Below are positions 16,770 through 24,708 of a stretch of 64,000 nucleotides of DNA, one piece after another. Source of the stretch: JBCCGI01 sp039029355 (GTDB lineage Bacteria > Planctomycetota > UBA1135 > GCA-002686595); the NCBI GenBank assembly GCA_039029355.1, contig JBCCGI010000039.1:1-64000 (forward strand). The letters are read 5' to 3'. The position numbers and the translations under genes were made by a program. The notes under the pieces are model-generated. The model saw nothing but the letters and a program-made list of their open reading frames with translations, was not told the origin of the DNA and did not search any database. Within the stretch, counting starts at the first letter, position 1. Each line of letters begins with the position of its first letter.

Positions 16770-18188
16770 CTACCGGCCGTGGTCGGCGACGCAGTCGTCG
16801 CGCCACGCTTGCCACGCCGCGGCGAGGCGCTCGGCGACCGCTGCGTGCTCGGTCGCGACGTCGCTTCGCTCCGCCGGGTCGAGCGCCAGGTCGTAGAGCT
16901 CCCACGTCTCGCCCGCGTCGGATGAGTGGAGCTTCCAGCGCCCCTCGCTCCACGCGGCGCGCTTGCCGGAGCGGAAGCCGATCCCGGGCGAGGCGGCGGG
17001 GCGCTCCGTGGCTCCCGAGCGCAGCTCGTCGAGCAACGCCACGCCGTCCAGCGTGCGCGGCGGCGCCGGCTCCCCCACCGCGGCGAGCACGGTCGGCAGG
17101 ATGTCCGAGGTCGAAAGCGGCAGGTCGAGCGCGCTCCCCACGCTCGCCAAGGGCAGTCCCGCGGGCCACGCCACGAGCGACGGCACGCGCACGCCGCCCT
17201 CGTAGAGGCTGCGCTTGCGGCCGCGGAACGGCGCCGCGCTGCCGAGCTCGACCTCGGCGTAGTGCTCGGCGGGCTGGTCGTGCGGGCGCTCGTGTGGCGG
17301 CGCGCCGCGGGTCTCGGGGCCGTTGTCGCTCGCGAACCACACCAGCGTGTCGTCCGCGACACCGAGCTCGTCGAGCAGGTCGCGCACGCGCCCCACCTCG
17401 TGGTCCAGGGCGCTGACGACCGCCTTGTAGTCGCGGCCCGGCGCTTCGTTCTGCGCGAGGTACGGCTCGCCCGCGACCAGCGGTAGGTGCGGCGCGTGGA
17501 ACCAGATCACGGCGAGGAACGGCGCGTCGTCCGCCGCGCTCGCGCGCAGGAAAGGCTCGACGCGGTCGACGATGACGCGCGAGTCGTCGCCGGCGAGGTT
17601 CTCGGTCTCGGCCTGCTCCGGGGCGACCCAGTAGCGCGTGCCGTAGGGCTCGTCGGTGCCCGGCTTGACCATCGGGTCCCACGTGGGCACCTTCGCCTCG
17701 GTCGCAAAGGCGACGTCGAAGCCGTGCTCCCACGGGGGCGAGTAGTGCTTCACGCCCCGCGGCCCGCCGCGGTTCGAGTCGTGCACCTCGCGCGTCAGCG
17801 TCCCCAGGTGCCACTTGCCGAAGAAGCCGGTGCGGTAGCCGCGCGCGGCCAGGAGCTCGGCGAGGGTCAGCTCGTCGTGCGGCAGGTGCCCCGAGTTGGC
17901 GCCGGGGATGCCGTAGCGGCTCGGATGGCGGCCGGTCAGCACGCTACCGCGCGTCGGCGAGCAGACCGGCGCCGCCGCGTAGAAGCGGCGGAGCCGCAGC
18001 CCCTCGGCCGCCATGCGGTCGAGCGCGGGGGTGGACGGGCGCCCGCCGTCCGGCCCGAACACGTCCGCCCAGCCGAGGTCGTCCGCCATCAGCAGCACCA
18101 CGTTCGGCGCCGCCGGCCGCGGGGGAGCGGGCGAGGCCGGCGGAGCGGCGCACGCCGCCAGCGCGAGCAGGGCGAAGGCGGCGCGCAC
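16770..18188 (-). CDS. Arylsulfatase-type lipoprotein sulfatase
   Basis: A 472-residue protein with a short lipoprotein signal (lipobox LAAC, Cys13). NVVLLMADDLGWADVFGPDG supplies the paired metal-binding Asp. PVCSPTRGSVLTGRHPSRYG holds the canonical C-x-P-x-R maturation site (Cys76 becomes formylglycine), followed by FFGKWHLG, ASDNGPE and RGRKRSLYEGGVRVP. All are S1-family sulfatase signatures, so it should remove sulfate esters from a polysaccharide or other organosulfate in the periplasm or outside. It needs a formylglycine-generating enzyme, not found here. It ends 7 nt from the convergent ilvE stop. Confidence 0.93.
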   Translation of the reverse strand: MRAAFALLALAACAAPPASPAPPRPAAPNVVLLMADDLGWADVFGPDGGRPSTPALDRMAAEGLRLRRFYAAAPVCSPTRGSVLTGRHPSRYGIPGANSGHLPHDELTLAELLAARGYRTGFFGKWHLGTLTREVHDSNRGGPRGVKHYSPPWEHGFDVAFATEAKVPTWDPMVKPGTDEPYGTRYWVAPEQAETENLAGDDSRVIVDRVEPFLRASAADDAPFLAVIWFHAPHLPLVAGEPYLAQNEAPGRDYKAVVSALDHEVGRVRDLLDELGVADDTLVWFASDNGPETRGAPPHERPHDQPAEHYAEVELGSAAPFRGRKRSLYEGGVRVPSLVAWPAGLPLASVGSALDLPLSTSDILPTVLAAVGEPAPPRTLDGVALLDELRSGATERPAASPGIGFRSGKRAAWSEGRWKLHSSDAGETWELYDLALDPAERSDVATEHAAVAERLAAAWQAWRDDCVADHGR

Positions 18189-18202
18189 GCGGAGTCTCCC
18201 GC

Positions 18203-20185
18203 CTAGAAGACGAAGTAGCGCGGGACGAGGTCGTTGACGTCGCCGTCGCCGTTGAAGTCCTCGCCGGCCTGGAACTCACTCGAGATGAAGACCGCGCCCT
18301 GGGCGCCGTCGGTGACGATGACCGGGTTGTCGCCGCCCAGGCTGCTGGCGGTCGCCATCGCGACCGTGCTGCACTGCGCCTGGGGGTTGCGCATCAGGAT
18401 GACGTCGTTGGTGTCGCCGTCGTTGTTGTAGTCGAAGGCGTCCGCGGACTCGGAGACACGGAAGAAGACGAACCCGCGCGCCTGCACGATGCCCGGGTCG
18501 GACTCGAGCAGCGCGTAGCCCTGCCCGTCGAAGTCCAGGATCGGCCCGGACTCGAAGTCGGCCCAGATCGGCAGCGAGTCGATCGCGTCGGTGTCCTTCT
18601 CCTCGAAGTCGCAGAAGAGGTCGACGTTGACGCTGATGCCGAAGGTCTCCTCCATCAGCGCCATCCCGAGCCGTCCTTCGGACTGCTCGGCGGCCATCCA
18701 GTTCACGCCGGCATAGTTCCCCGCGGTGGGCCCGAGGCCGATCCCGGGGTTGCCGGTCGGGTGCTCGAAGTCCCAGTCGGCGGTGAAGCCATCGATCGGG
18801 TCCAGGTAGCCGACCAGGGTGTCGTCCGAGTCGCCGTCGCCGTTGATGTCGGAGGAGTCGGCGGCCTCGTCGACCACCATCACGAGGCGCTCCAGCAGCG
18901 CCGAGACGCCGAACGAGCCGCCCGGCACGTCGTACGCGGCGAAGAGCTGGCTCGGGTCGCGCGGCGGCATGACGTCGTCGACGGTGGCGTCGATCGCCTC
19001 GACCCAGCGTACGACGATGTCGTCGGAGTCGCCGTCCTCGTTGAAGTCGCAGGTGGCGTCGAGCTCGGCGCTGAGCGTCGCGGCGTAGTCGGGCACGACC
19101 AGGACCCGGTCCTGACCCGCAAGCCCGGTGTTGACGGCCGGCGTGCCCATCACCAGCTCCTCGTAGCGCAGGTAGTGGAGCACGTCGTCGTCGGTGTCGA
19201 GGTCGGGCGTGCCCGAGCACGAGTCGGGCACCAGCGCGTTCACGAACAGCGCCGCGTCGTTCAGGTTTGTCGCGCCCTGGGCGGCCTCGTTCACGAGGAA
19301 CGCGACCAGCCACTCGCTTTGGGTCGTGTTGCGGCACGCGGCGACCGGCGCACCGGCGTCGCTCATCGCCAGCGGCACCTGCACCACGACGGAGTCGTCC
19401 TGGGTGCCGTCGAGCAGCGCCAGGCAGGCCGAGTCGGTGTTGTCGCCGTCCAGGTTGTAGTCGGGCGTCGGCGGCCCGGGGAACAGCGGGCCGGGGCCGG
19501 AGGTCTCGTCGAGCACGAGGAAGATCAGCCCTTCCTCCTGGCCGAGGAGCAGCGGCGCGAGCGGGCCTCCGCCGAGCGTGTTCTCGACCACGACGGGCAC
19601 CAGCGGATCGGCCTCGTCGACGTAGCGCAGGGTCGTCTCGTCGCCGGACGGGACGACCGAGGCGGCGTAGTAAACGCGCTGGTTGTCGAGCGCCAAGAGC
19701 GGCGTGCCCAGCCCCGAGTTGGGATCCAACAGATCGACGAACGTCACGACGTCCGCCGCCAGGCTCCAGTGCAGGAGCACCAGGTCGTCGAGCGCGAGGT
19801 CGCCGTCCCAGTCGATGCCGTCCTCGGCCTCGTCGACCACCAAGTAGACCTGCGCCCCCACGATCGCCGCGTCGATCGCGGCGCGCAGGACGTTGTCCTT
19901 GGTGTTCTTCATGTTGATGGCGACCGCCACGTCGTCGGCGGCGTCGCCGTCGAGGTTGAGGTCGGTCGAGCCACTGGCGGCCTCGTCGGCGAAGTACACC
20001 ATCCAGTTGCCGGAGACGACCTGGTTGGCGGTCGCATCGGTGGCGTGGTCGGCGACCCGGACCAGGAAGGAGTTGTTGTCGTCGTCGCTGCCGCTGCCGC
20101 TGCAGGAGACCGCAAAGGCGGCTGCGAACAGCGCGGGGCCGAGCACGGAGGCGTCGCGAAGGGTACGGCGAATGCGGGCACTCAT
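18203..20185 (-). CDS. Lipoprotein with repeated calcium-binding-type (dockerin/EF-hand-like) loops
   Basis: A 660-residue protein with a lipoprotein signal (AAFAVSC, Cys28) and an acidic Ser/Gly linker. At least six loops of the pattern D-x-N-x-D-G-D-x-x-D are spread along it: DLNLDGDAADD, DYNLDGDNTDS, DFNEDGDSDDI, DINGDGDSDDT, DYNNDGDTNDV and DFNGDGDVNDL. This is the spacing of EF-hand/dockerin-type calcium sites. The segments between are beta-rich (RVYYAASV, VFFRVSESA). It is strongly acidic and probably sits on the cell surface, folding with calcium. It lies 14 nt upstream of the sulfatase gene on the same strand. No enzymatic motif is seen. Confidence 0.85.
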   Translation of the reverse strand: MSARIRRTLRDASVLGPALFAAAFAVSCSGSGSDDDNNSFLVRVADHATDATANQVVSGNWMVYFADEAASGSTDLNLDGDAADDVAVAINMKNTKDNVLRAAIDAAIVGAQVYLVVDEAEDGIDWDGDLALDDLVLLHWSLAADVVTFVDLLDPNSGLGTPLLALDNQRVYYAASVVPSGDETTLRYVDEADPLVPVVVENTLGGGPLAPLLLGQEEGLIFLVLDETSGPGPLFPGPPTPDYNLDGDNTDSACLALLDGTQDDSVVVQVPLAMSDAGAPVAACRNTTQSEWLVAFLVNEAAQGATNLNDAALFVNALVPDSCSGTPDLDTDDDVLHYLRYEELVMGTPAVNTGLAGQDRVLVVPDYAATLSAELDATCDFNEDGDSDDIVVRWVEAIDATVDDVMPPRDPSQLFAAYDVPGGSFGVSALLERLVMVVDEAADSSDINGDGDSDDTLVGYLDPIDGFTADWDFEHPTGNPGIGLGPTAGNYAGVNWMAAEQSEGRLGMALMEETFGISVNVDLFCDFEEKDTDAIDSLPIWADFESGPILDFDGQGYALLESDPGIVQARGFVFFRVSESADAFDYNNDGDTNDVILMRNPQAQCSTVAMATASSLGGDNPVIVTDGAQGAVFISSEFQAGEDFNGDGDVNDLVPRYFVF

Positions 20186-20304
20186 GACGGTTTTCGTCGT
20201 GTTCAGGGAACGACCCAGCCCTGCCGCCGGGTCTCAGGCGGGTGCGCAACGATACAAGGAGAGACCTGGAATTGCCCGCCGGCGTTGCCGATCCTCTTCC
20301 TGCG

Positions 20305-22149
20305 ATGTCAGTGCTCCTCGCCGCGGCGCCTCACGCGGACACGTTCGGCTACTCGATGCCTCCCCCCGGCTTGCTCCGGCTCGGCGGAGCGCTGCGGGAG
20401 CACGGACACGCGGTGCGTCTGGAGGACCTCGCCTTCCGCCTCGCCGCCGGGACCCTGCCCGCGGGCGACGAGCTGGCCGACGCGGCGGCCGCGCTGCTGC
20501 TCGCGGACGGCGCGCCGGAGGTGCTCGGCCTCTCGACGATGGGGGCGACGCTCCCGATCTCGCTCGCGATCGCCAGGGGGGTGCACCGGCGCGCCCGGCA
20601 CGTCCCGATCCTGCTCGGCGGCCCGGGCACGACCGGGCTCGACGTCACGCTGCTGGACCGCTTTCCGTGGATCAGCGCGGTCGTGCGCGGCGAGGGCGAG
20701 GCGACGCTGCCCGAGCTCCTGACCCGGCTCGCCGCGGGAAGCACGCCCGCCGGCACGCGCGGCGTGACCTGGCGGCTGGGGACCGGCGAGGTGCTCCGCG
20801 AACCCGACCGCGCGCCGCTCTCCGACCTCGGGAGCCTGGCGGACTACGCCTGGGACCTGCTGCCGCCGCTGGCGGCGTACAAGGAGGTCACGGGCGAGGA
20901 GGAGGGGCTCACGCCGATCGACTCGGGCCGCGGCTGCGTCTACGACTGCAGCTTCTGCACGATCGGGCGCTTCTGGGGCCGGCGCTCGCGCCCGCTCCCG
21001 GTCGACCGCCTCGTGCGCGAGATCGGCGCGCTGCGCGACCTGCCCGGGGCCCGGCGCGCGTACCTGTGCCACGACCTCTTCGGCGCCGACCGCCGCCACG
21101 CGACGGCGCTGTGCCGCGCGCTGATCGAGGCCGACCTCGGCGTGCCGTGGGAGTGCCGCGCGCGCGTCGACCACCTGGATGACGAGCTGCTCGCGCTCAT
21201 GGGGCGCGCCGGCTGCTACCGCGTCCTGCTGGGGGTCGAGAGCGGCGATGCGCGCGTGCGCAAGCTGCACCAGAAGAACATGGCCGACGACTTCGACGTG
21301 CTGCACGTCGTCGAGCGCTGCGCCGAGAACGGCATCACGCCGATCCTCTCGCTGATCCTCGGGCTTCCGGGTGAGGACGACGAGGCGCTGGCGCGGACGT
21401 TCGAGCTCGCGCTCGACGCCTCGCTGGCCGCCGGCTGCAACCTGTCGTTCCACCTGGTCAACCCGCAGCCGGGCTGCGGGCTCGGCGACTCGCACGCGGC
21501 CTCGTCGCGGCCCGTGGACGGCATCCCGCCGGACATGGCGCTCGGCACCGGCGCCACGGGCCCCGAGCGCGAGCTGATCGAGGCGCACCCCGACGTCTTC
21601 AGCACCTTCGCGCTGCTGACGGGCGAGCGCGGCGGCGTCGAGCGGCTGCGCGAGCTCCACGGGCTCGCCGGCGAGGTCCCCGACGCGATGATGCGCGCGC
21701 CCCGCACCTTCGCGCTCGCCGCGCGGCGCCGCGGCGAGCGGGCGCTCGACCTGGCCCGCACGCTCCGCGCCTACGGAGCCGCGCCGCCCGCAGGCGGCGG
21801 CTTCGGCCGCTTTGCGCGCTTCGTCGCGTCGCTCGGCGACCCGCTCCTCGACGACATGCTGGCCTGGGAGCAGGCCGTCGACGAGACGCCCGCCGCCTCC
21901 GGCCCGGACGCCGGCGTCCGGGTGGTGCGCGCGCGCTACGATCTACCGTCGGTCGCGTCGTCCCTCGGCCAGGGGCACGCGCCGGCAGCGACGCCCTCCC
22001 CCACCTGCCTCGCCGTCGTGTCCGGCGACCGGGGCGTGCGCACGGTGCGCGTCTCGGCCGACGTCGCCGAGCTGATCGAGACGCCCCGCGACGCGCTCGG
22101 CGCGGAGGCGCGCGCCTTCCTCGACTCCCGCGGCTTAGCACCACGATGA
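20305..22149 (+). CDS. B12-binding-domain radical SAM enzyme (cassette enzyme 1)
   Basis: I chose the ATG at 20305, giving 614 residues starting MSVLLAAAPHADTFGYSMPP; a GTG at 20242 would add 21 unlikely residues. Residues 1-145 look like a cobalamin-binding Rossmann domain (VLGLSTMGATLP, VPILLGGPGTT, AVVRGEGEATLPELL). Residues about 205-400 are the radical SAM core with the 4Fe-4S motif C211-x3-C215-x2-C218 (RGCVYDCSFC) and LLGVESGD. The last 200 residues have no motif I recognise. The gene overlaps the next radical SAM gene by ATGA. B12-dependent radical SAM enzymes often methylate unactivated carbons, in peptides among other substrates; here the peptide at 24449 is the suggested target. 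Confidence 0.9.
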   Translation: MSVLLAAAPHADTFGYSMPPPGLLRLGGALREHGHAVRLEDLAFRLAAGTLPAGDELADAAAALLLADGAPEVLGLSTMGATLPISLAIARGVHRRARHVPILLGGPGTTGLDVTLLDRFPWISAVVRGEGEATLPELLTRLAAGSTPAGTRGVTWRLGTGEVLREPDRAPLSDLGSLADYAWDLLPPLAAYKEVTGEEEGLTPIDSGRGCVYDCSFCTIGRFWGRRSRPLPVDRLVREIGALRDLPGARRAYLCHDLFGADRRHATALCRALIEADLGVPWECRARVDHLDDELLALMGRAGCYRVLLGVESGDARVRKLHQKNMADDFDVLHVVERCAENGITPILSLILGLPGEDDEALARTFELALDASLAAGCNLSFHLVNPQPGCGLGDSHAASSRPVDGIPPDMALGTGATGPERELIEAHPDVFSTFALLTGERGGVERLRELHGLAGEVPDAMMRAPRTFALAARRRGERALDLARTLRAYGAAPPAGGGFGRFARFVASLGDPLLDDMLAWEQAVDETPAASGPDAGVRVVRARYDLPSVASSLGQGHAPAATPSPTCLAVVSGDRGVRTVRVSADVAELIETPRDALGAEARAFLDSRGLAPR

Positions 22150-24419
22150 TCCAGACCAGCTCCTTTCCGATCGCGCTCGTCTTCCCGCCGCAGGGGCACT
22201 TCACCCAGCCCTACCTGGCGCTGCCCTGCATCTCGGCCTACCTCAAGGCGGGCGGCTTTCCTGACGTCGAGGTGATCGACGCGAGCGTCGAGGCCTACGA
22301 CCGCTTCCTGTCGCGCGACTACCTGCTGCGCGCCGCCGAGCGCGTCGAGGAGCGCCTGCCGCTCGCGCGCTTCGGCGGGCGCGACGCGCTGGGCTTCGAG
22401 GACATGGAGGCCTTCCGCGCCGCGGCCGAGAGCGCCGCCAGCGCCGCGTCGGTCGCGCACGAGGTCGAGGAGGCGAAGGCCGTGCTCCGCGGCGAGGCCT
22501 TCTACGACACCGCGCGCTACGTGCCCGCCGTGCGCACGCTCTACCACGGGCTGCGGCTGGTCTCGGCGTCGTGGTTCCCGAGCCAGCTGACGCCGCACAA
22601 CTTCACCATGCGCTACGCGAACGACCGCTCGCGCGAGGTGCTGGCTGCGGTCGACGACGGGGCGGAGAACCCCTTCCTCGAGCACTTCGAGGCCGAGCTC
22701 CTGCCGCGCCTGCTCGCGAAGCGGCCGCGCGTGCTGGGGATGAGCGTCATCTACGGCAGCCAGCTGATCCCGGCGCTCACGCTCGGCCGGATGGTGAAGC
22801 GCCACCTGCCCGACTGCCACGTCACCGCCGGCGGCGGCTTCCTCGCCTACATCGGCAAGAAGCTGATGCACGCGCCGGGTATCGACACGTGCCTCGACTC
22901 GATGATCTTCCACGAGGGCGAGGGCCCGATGCTGGCCCTGTGCCAGGCGCTCGCCGCGGGCGACGAGCCGCGCGACGTGCCGTCGACGACGTGGTTCGAC
23001 CGTAGCGGCGCGCGCGTACGCGCGGTCGAGAACCCGCCCGGGCACCCGATCCGGCTGGACGAGGCGCCGCTGCCCGACTTCGACGGACTGCCGTTCGAAC
23101 GGTACTTCTCGCCCGAGATCGTGCTGCCCTTCGACATCAACCGCGGGTGCTACTACGGCGAGTGCACGTTCTGCACGCTCCCGACCGTGATCGGGCCCGG
23201 CTACCGAACGCGCCGCGCGGACACGATCGCGGACCACGTCGTGCAGCTGAAGGAGCGCTACGGCGCGCGCAACTTCAACTTCATCACCGACTGCATGCCG
23301 CCCGGCATGATCGCCGACCTGCCCGAGGCGCTGATCGAGCGCGAGGCCGACGTGCGCTGGTGGAGCGACGCGCGCGTCGAGCCGAGGGCGTACACGCGCG
23401 AGGGGGCGCAGCTCCTCTACGATTCGGGCTGCCGCAAGCTGCTCTTCGGCTTCGAGTCCGCCACGCCGCGGCTGCTGAAGATGATGAAGAAGGGCCAGAG
23501 CGTGCGGGCCACGCTGGACGTCGCCCGCAACTGCGCGGCCGCGGGCATCAGCGTGACCTTCTACGCGATGGTCGGCTTCCCGAGCGAGACGCGCGAGGAG
23601 GCACGCGCGACGCTCGACTTCCTGCTCGACAACTCGGACGTGGTGCGCGAGGTGTCGCTGCAGACCTTCCACATCGACGAGGTCGCCGAGACCTACCGCG
23701 ACCCGGACGCCTTCGGCATCCGCATCCTCGACGACCCCGAAGCCGACCTGCAGCTGTATCACGAGTACGAGTCGGAGAGCGGCATGACCTCGTCCGAGGC
23801 GGCCGAGATGTTCGCCGAGATGATGGAGGGCTTCCGGTCGAGACTGGCGCTCTTCGCCGGCGACAACATCTTCTACTTCATGCAGAAGAGTCACTACTTC
23901 CTGCACCTCGCGCGCGACGTCCACCCCGACGCCTTCGCGGAGCGCTGCCGCGCGCGTACGCGGCGGCTGGCCGAGCGCGGGGCGTCGCCCGGGTTGGCGC
24001 CGGCGCCGGGCCTGTCGCTGATCGAGCTGCCGTTCTCCTACACCGGCGCGGTCGGCGCGCTGGCGCATCCCCTGGCGCGCGCCGTGCGCCCCGACTTCCT
24101 GACCGGCCGCTACGTCGCCGGCGCGCGTGAGGAGGCCGCGCGCGCGATCGGCGCGCTCGCGCCCGAGCCGCGGGTGCTCGCCTACGCCGGCGGGCGCGGC
24201 GAGTTCGTCGAGCTGCGCCCCGACGGCCGGCTCGCGCTCGAAGCGATCCAGCGCGCCGGCTCGGTCGGCGCGCTGCAGGCCGAGGCCTCCGCCGAAGACG
24301 CCGAGCACCTCGCGCGCTTCGCGGCTCGCCTGCACGCCCTCGGGCTGCTGGTCGACGAGCGCGAAGCGACGGTTCCCGCTCACGCGACTCCGCCCGCGGG
24401 CGTAACCTCGAACAGCTAA
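22146..24419 (+). CDS. B12-binding-type radical SAM enzyme with C-terminal PqqD-like region (cassette enzyme 2)
   Basis: A 757-residue protein. The N-terminal 300 residues contain a cobalamin-binding-like fold with a long helical insert (VLGMSVIYGSQLIPA, HVTAGGGFLAYIG, IFHEGEGP). The radical SAM core carries RGCYYGECTFC, that is C335-x4-C340-x2-C343, one residue more than the usual x3 spacing. KLLFGFESATPRLLKMMKKG and FYAMVGFPSETREEA follow. Residues about 675-740 read as two strands, a helix and a winged C-terminal helix ending ALGLLV, the order of PqqD-type peptide-recognition domains; this is inferred by eye. Its start overlaps enzyme 1, and a small peptide gene follows after 29 nt. Confidence 0.88.
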   Translation: MIQTSSFPIALVFPPQGHFTQPYLALPCISAYLKAGGFPDVEVIDASVEAYDRFLSRDYLLRAAERVEERLPLARFGGRDALGFEDMEAFRAAAESAASAASVAHEVEEAKAVLRGEAFYDTARYVPAVRTLYHGLRLVSASWFPSQLTPHNFTMRYANDRSREVLAAVDDGAENPFLEHFEAELLPRLLAKRPRVLGMSVIYGSQLIPALTLGRMVKRHLPDCHVTAGGGFLAYIGKKLMHAPGIDTCLDSMIFHEGEGPMLALCQALAAGDEPRDVPSTTWFDRSGARVRAVENPPGHPIRLDEAPLPDFDGLPFERYFSPEIVLPFDINRGCYYGECTFCTLPTVIGPGYRTRRADTIADHVVQLKERYGARNFNFITDCMPPGMIADLPEALIEREADVRWWSDARVEPRAYTREGAQLLYDSGCRKLLFGFESATPRLLKMMKKGQSVRATLDVARNCAAAGISVTFYAMVGFPSETREEARATLDFLLDNSDVVREVSLQTFHIDEVAETYRDPDAFGIRILDDPEADLQLYHEYESESGMTSSEAAEMFAEMMEGFRSRLALFAGDNIFYFMQKSHYFLHLARDVHPDAFAERCRARTRRLAERGASPGLAPAPGLSLIELPFSYTGAVGALAHPLARAVRPDFLTGRYVAGAREEAARAIGALAPEPRVLAYAGGRGEFVELRPDGRLALEAIQRAGSVGALQAEASAEDAEHLARFAARLHALGLLVDEREATVPAHATPPAGVTSNS

Positions 24420-24448
24420 ATCCACAGGAACCAGGAAAGCCCTTCCCG

Positions 24449-24619
24449 ATGAGCGACCCGAAAGAGCCCCAGCCCAAGGAGGCCGGCAAGGCCCCCGCCC
24501 CCAAGGAAGACGCGGCCAAGCCGCTGGCTGAGAAGATCGGCTTCGCCAAGCTGGACCTCACCGTGGAGGAGGTCGAGGAGCGCATCAGCCCGCGCGAGAC
24601 GAACGTGTTCGACAAGTAA
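24449..24619 (+). CDS. Candidate RiPP precursor peptide, 56 residues
   Basis: ATG at 24449, TAA at 24617, with AGGAAAG at 24433-24439 at a good distance. Residues 1-29 are Lys/Pro/Ala/Glu-rich and unstructured. Residues 30-45 (KLDLTVEEVEERI is the core of it) look like an amphipathic leader helix of the kind bound by recognition domains. The last eleven residues are ISPRETNVFDK, with no Cys, Ser-rich or Gly-rich stretch, so thioether or lanthionine chemistry is unlikely. There is no signal peptide. Position directly behind two radical SAM genes on the same strand is the main reason to suggest a modified-peptide precursor. It could instead be a small helper protein of the enzymes. Confidence 0.75.
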   Translation: MSDPKEPQPKEAGKAPAPKEDAAKPLAEKIGFAKLDLTVEEVEERISPRETNVFDK

Positions 24620-24708
24620 CGATCGGGGCCGAAAGCTGCGCGAACGGGCCGCAGATGCAACAATCTGGCCTCGGCGGTTCTCCCCCCGTCCCAGGCAGGA
24701 ATTCCCGC

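Noticed and set aside
13697..17362. 1221-codon minus-strand open frame
   Set aside because: Its upstream part lies antisense to ilvE and in the wrong frame of the arylsulfatase gene; only the segment from 15772 has a signal peptide and domain content.
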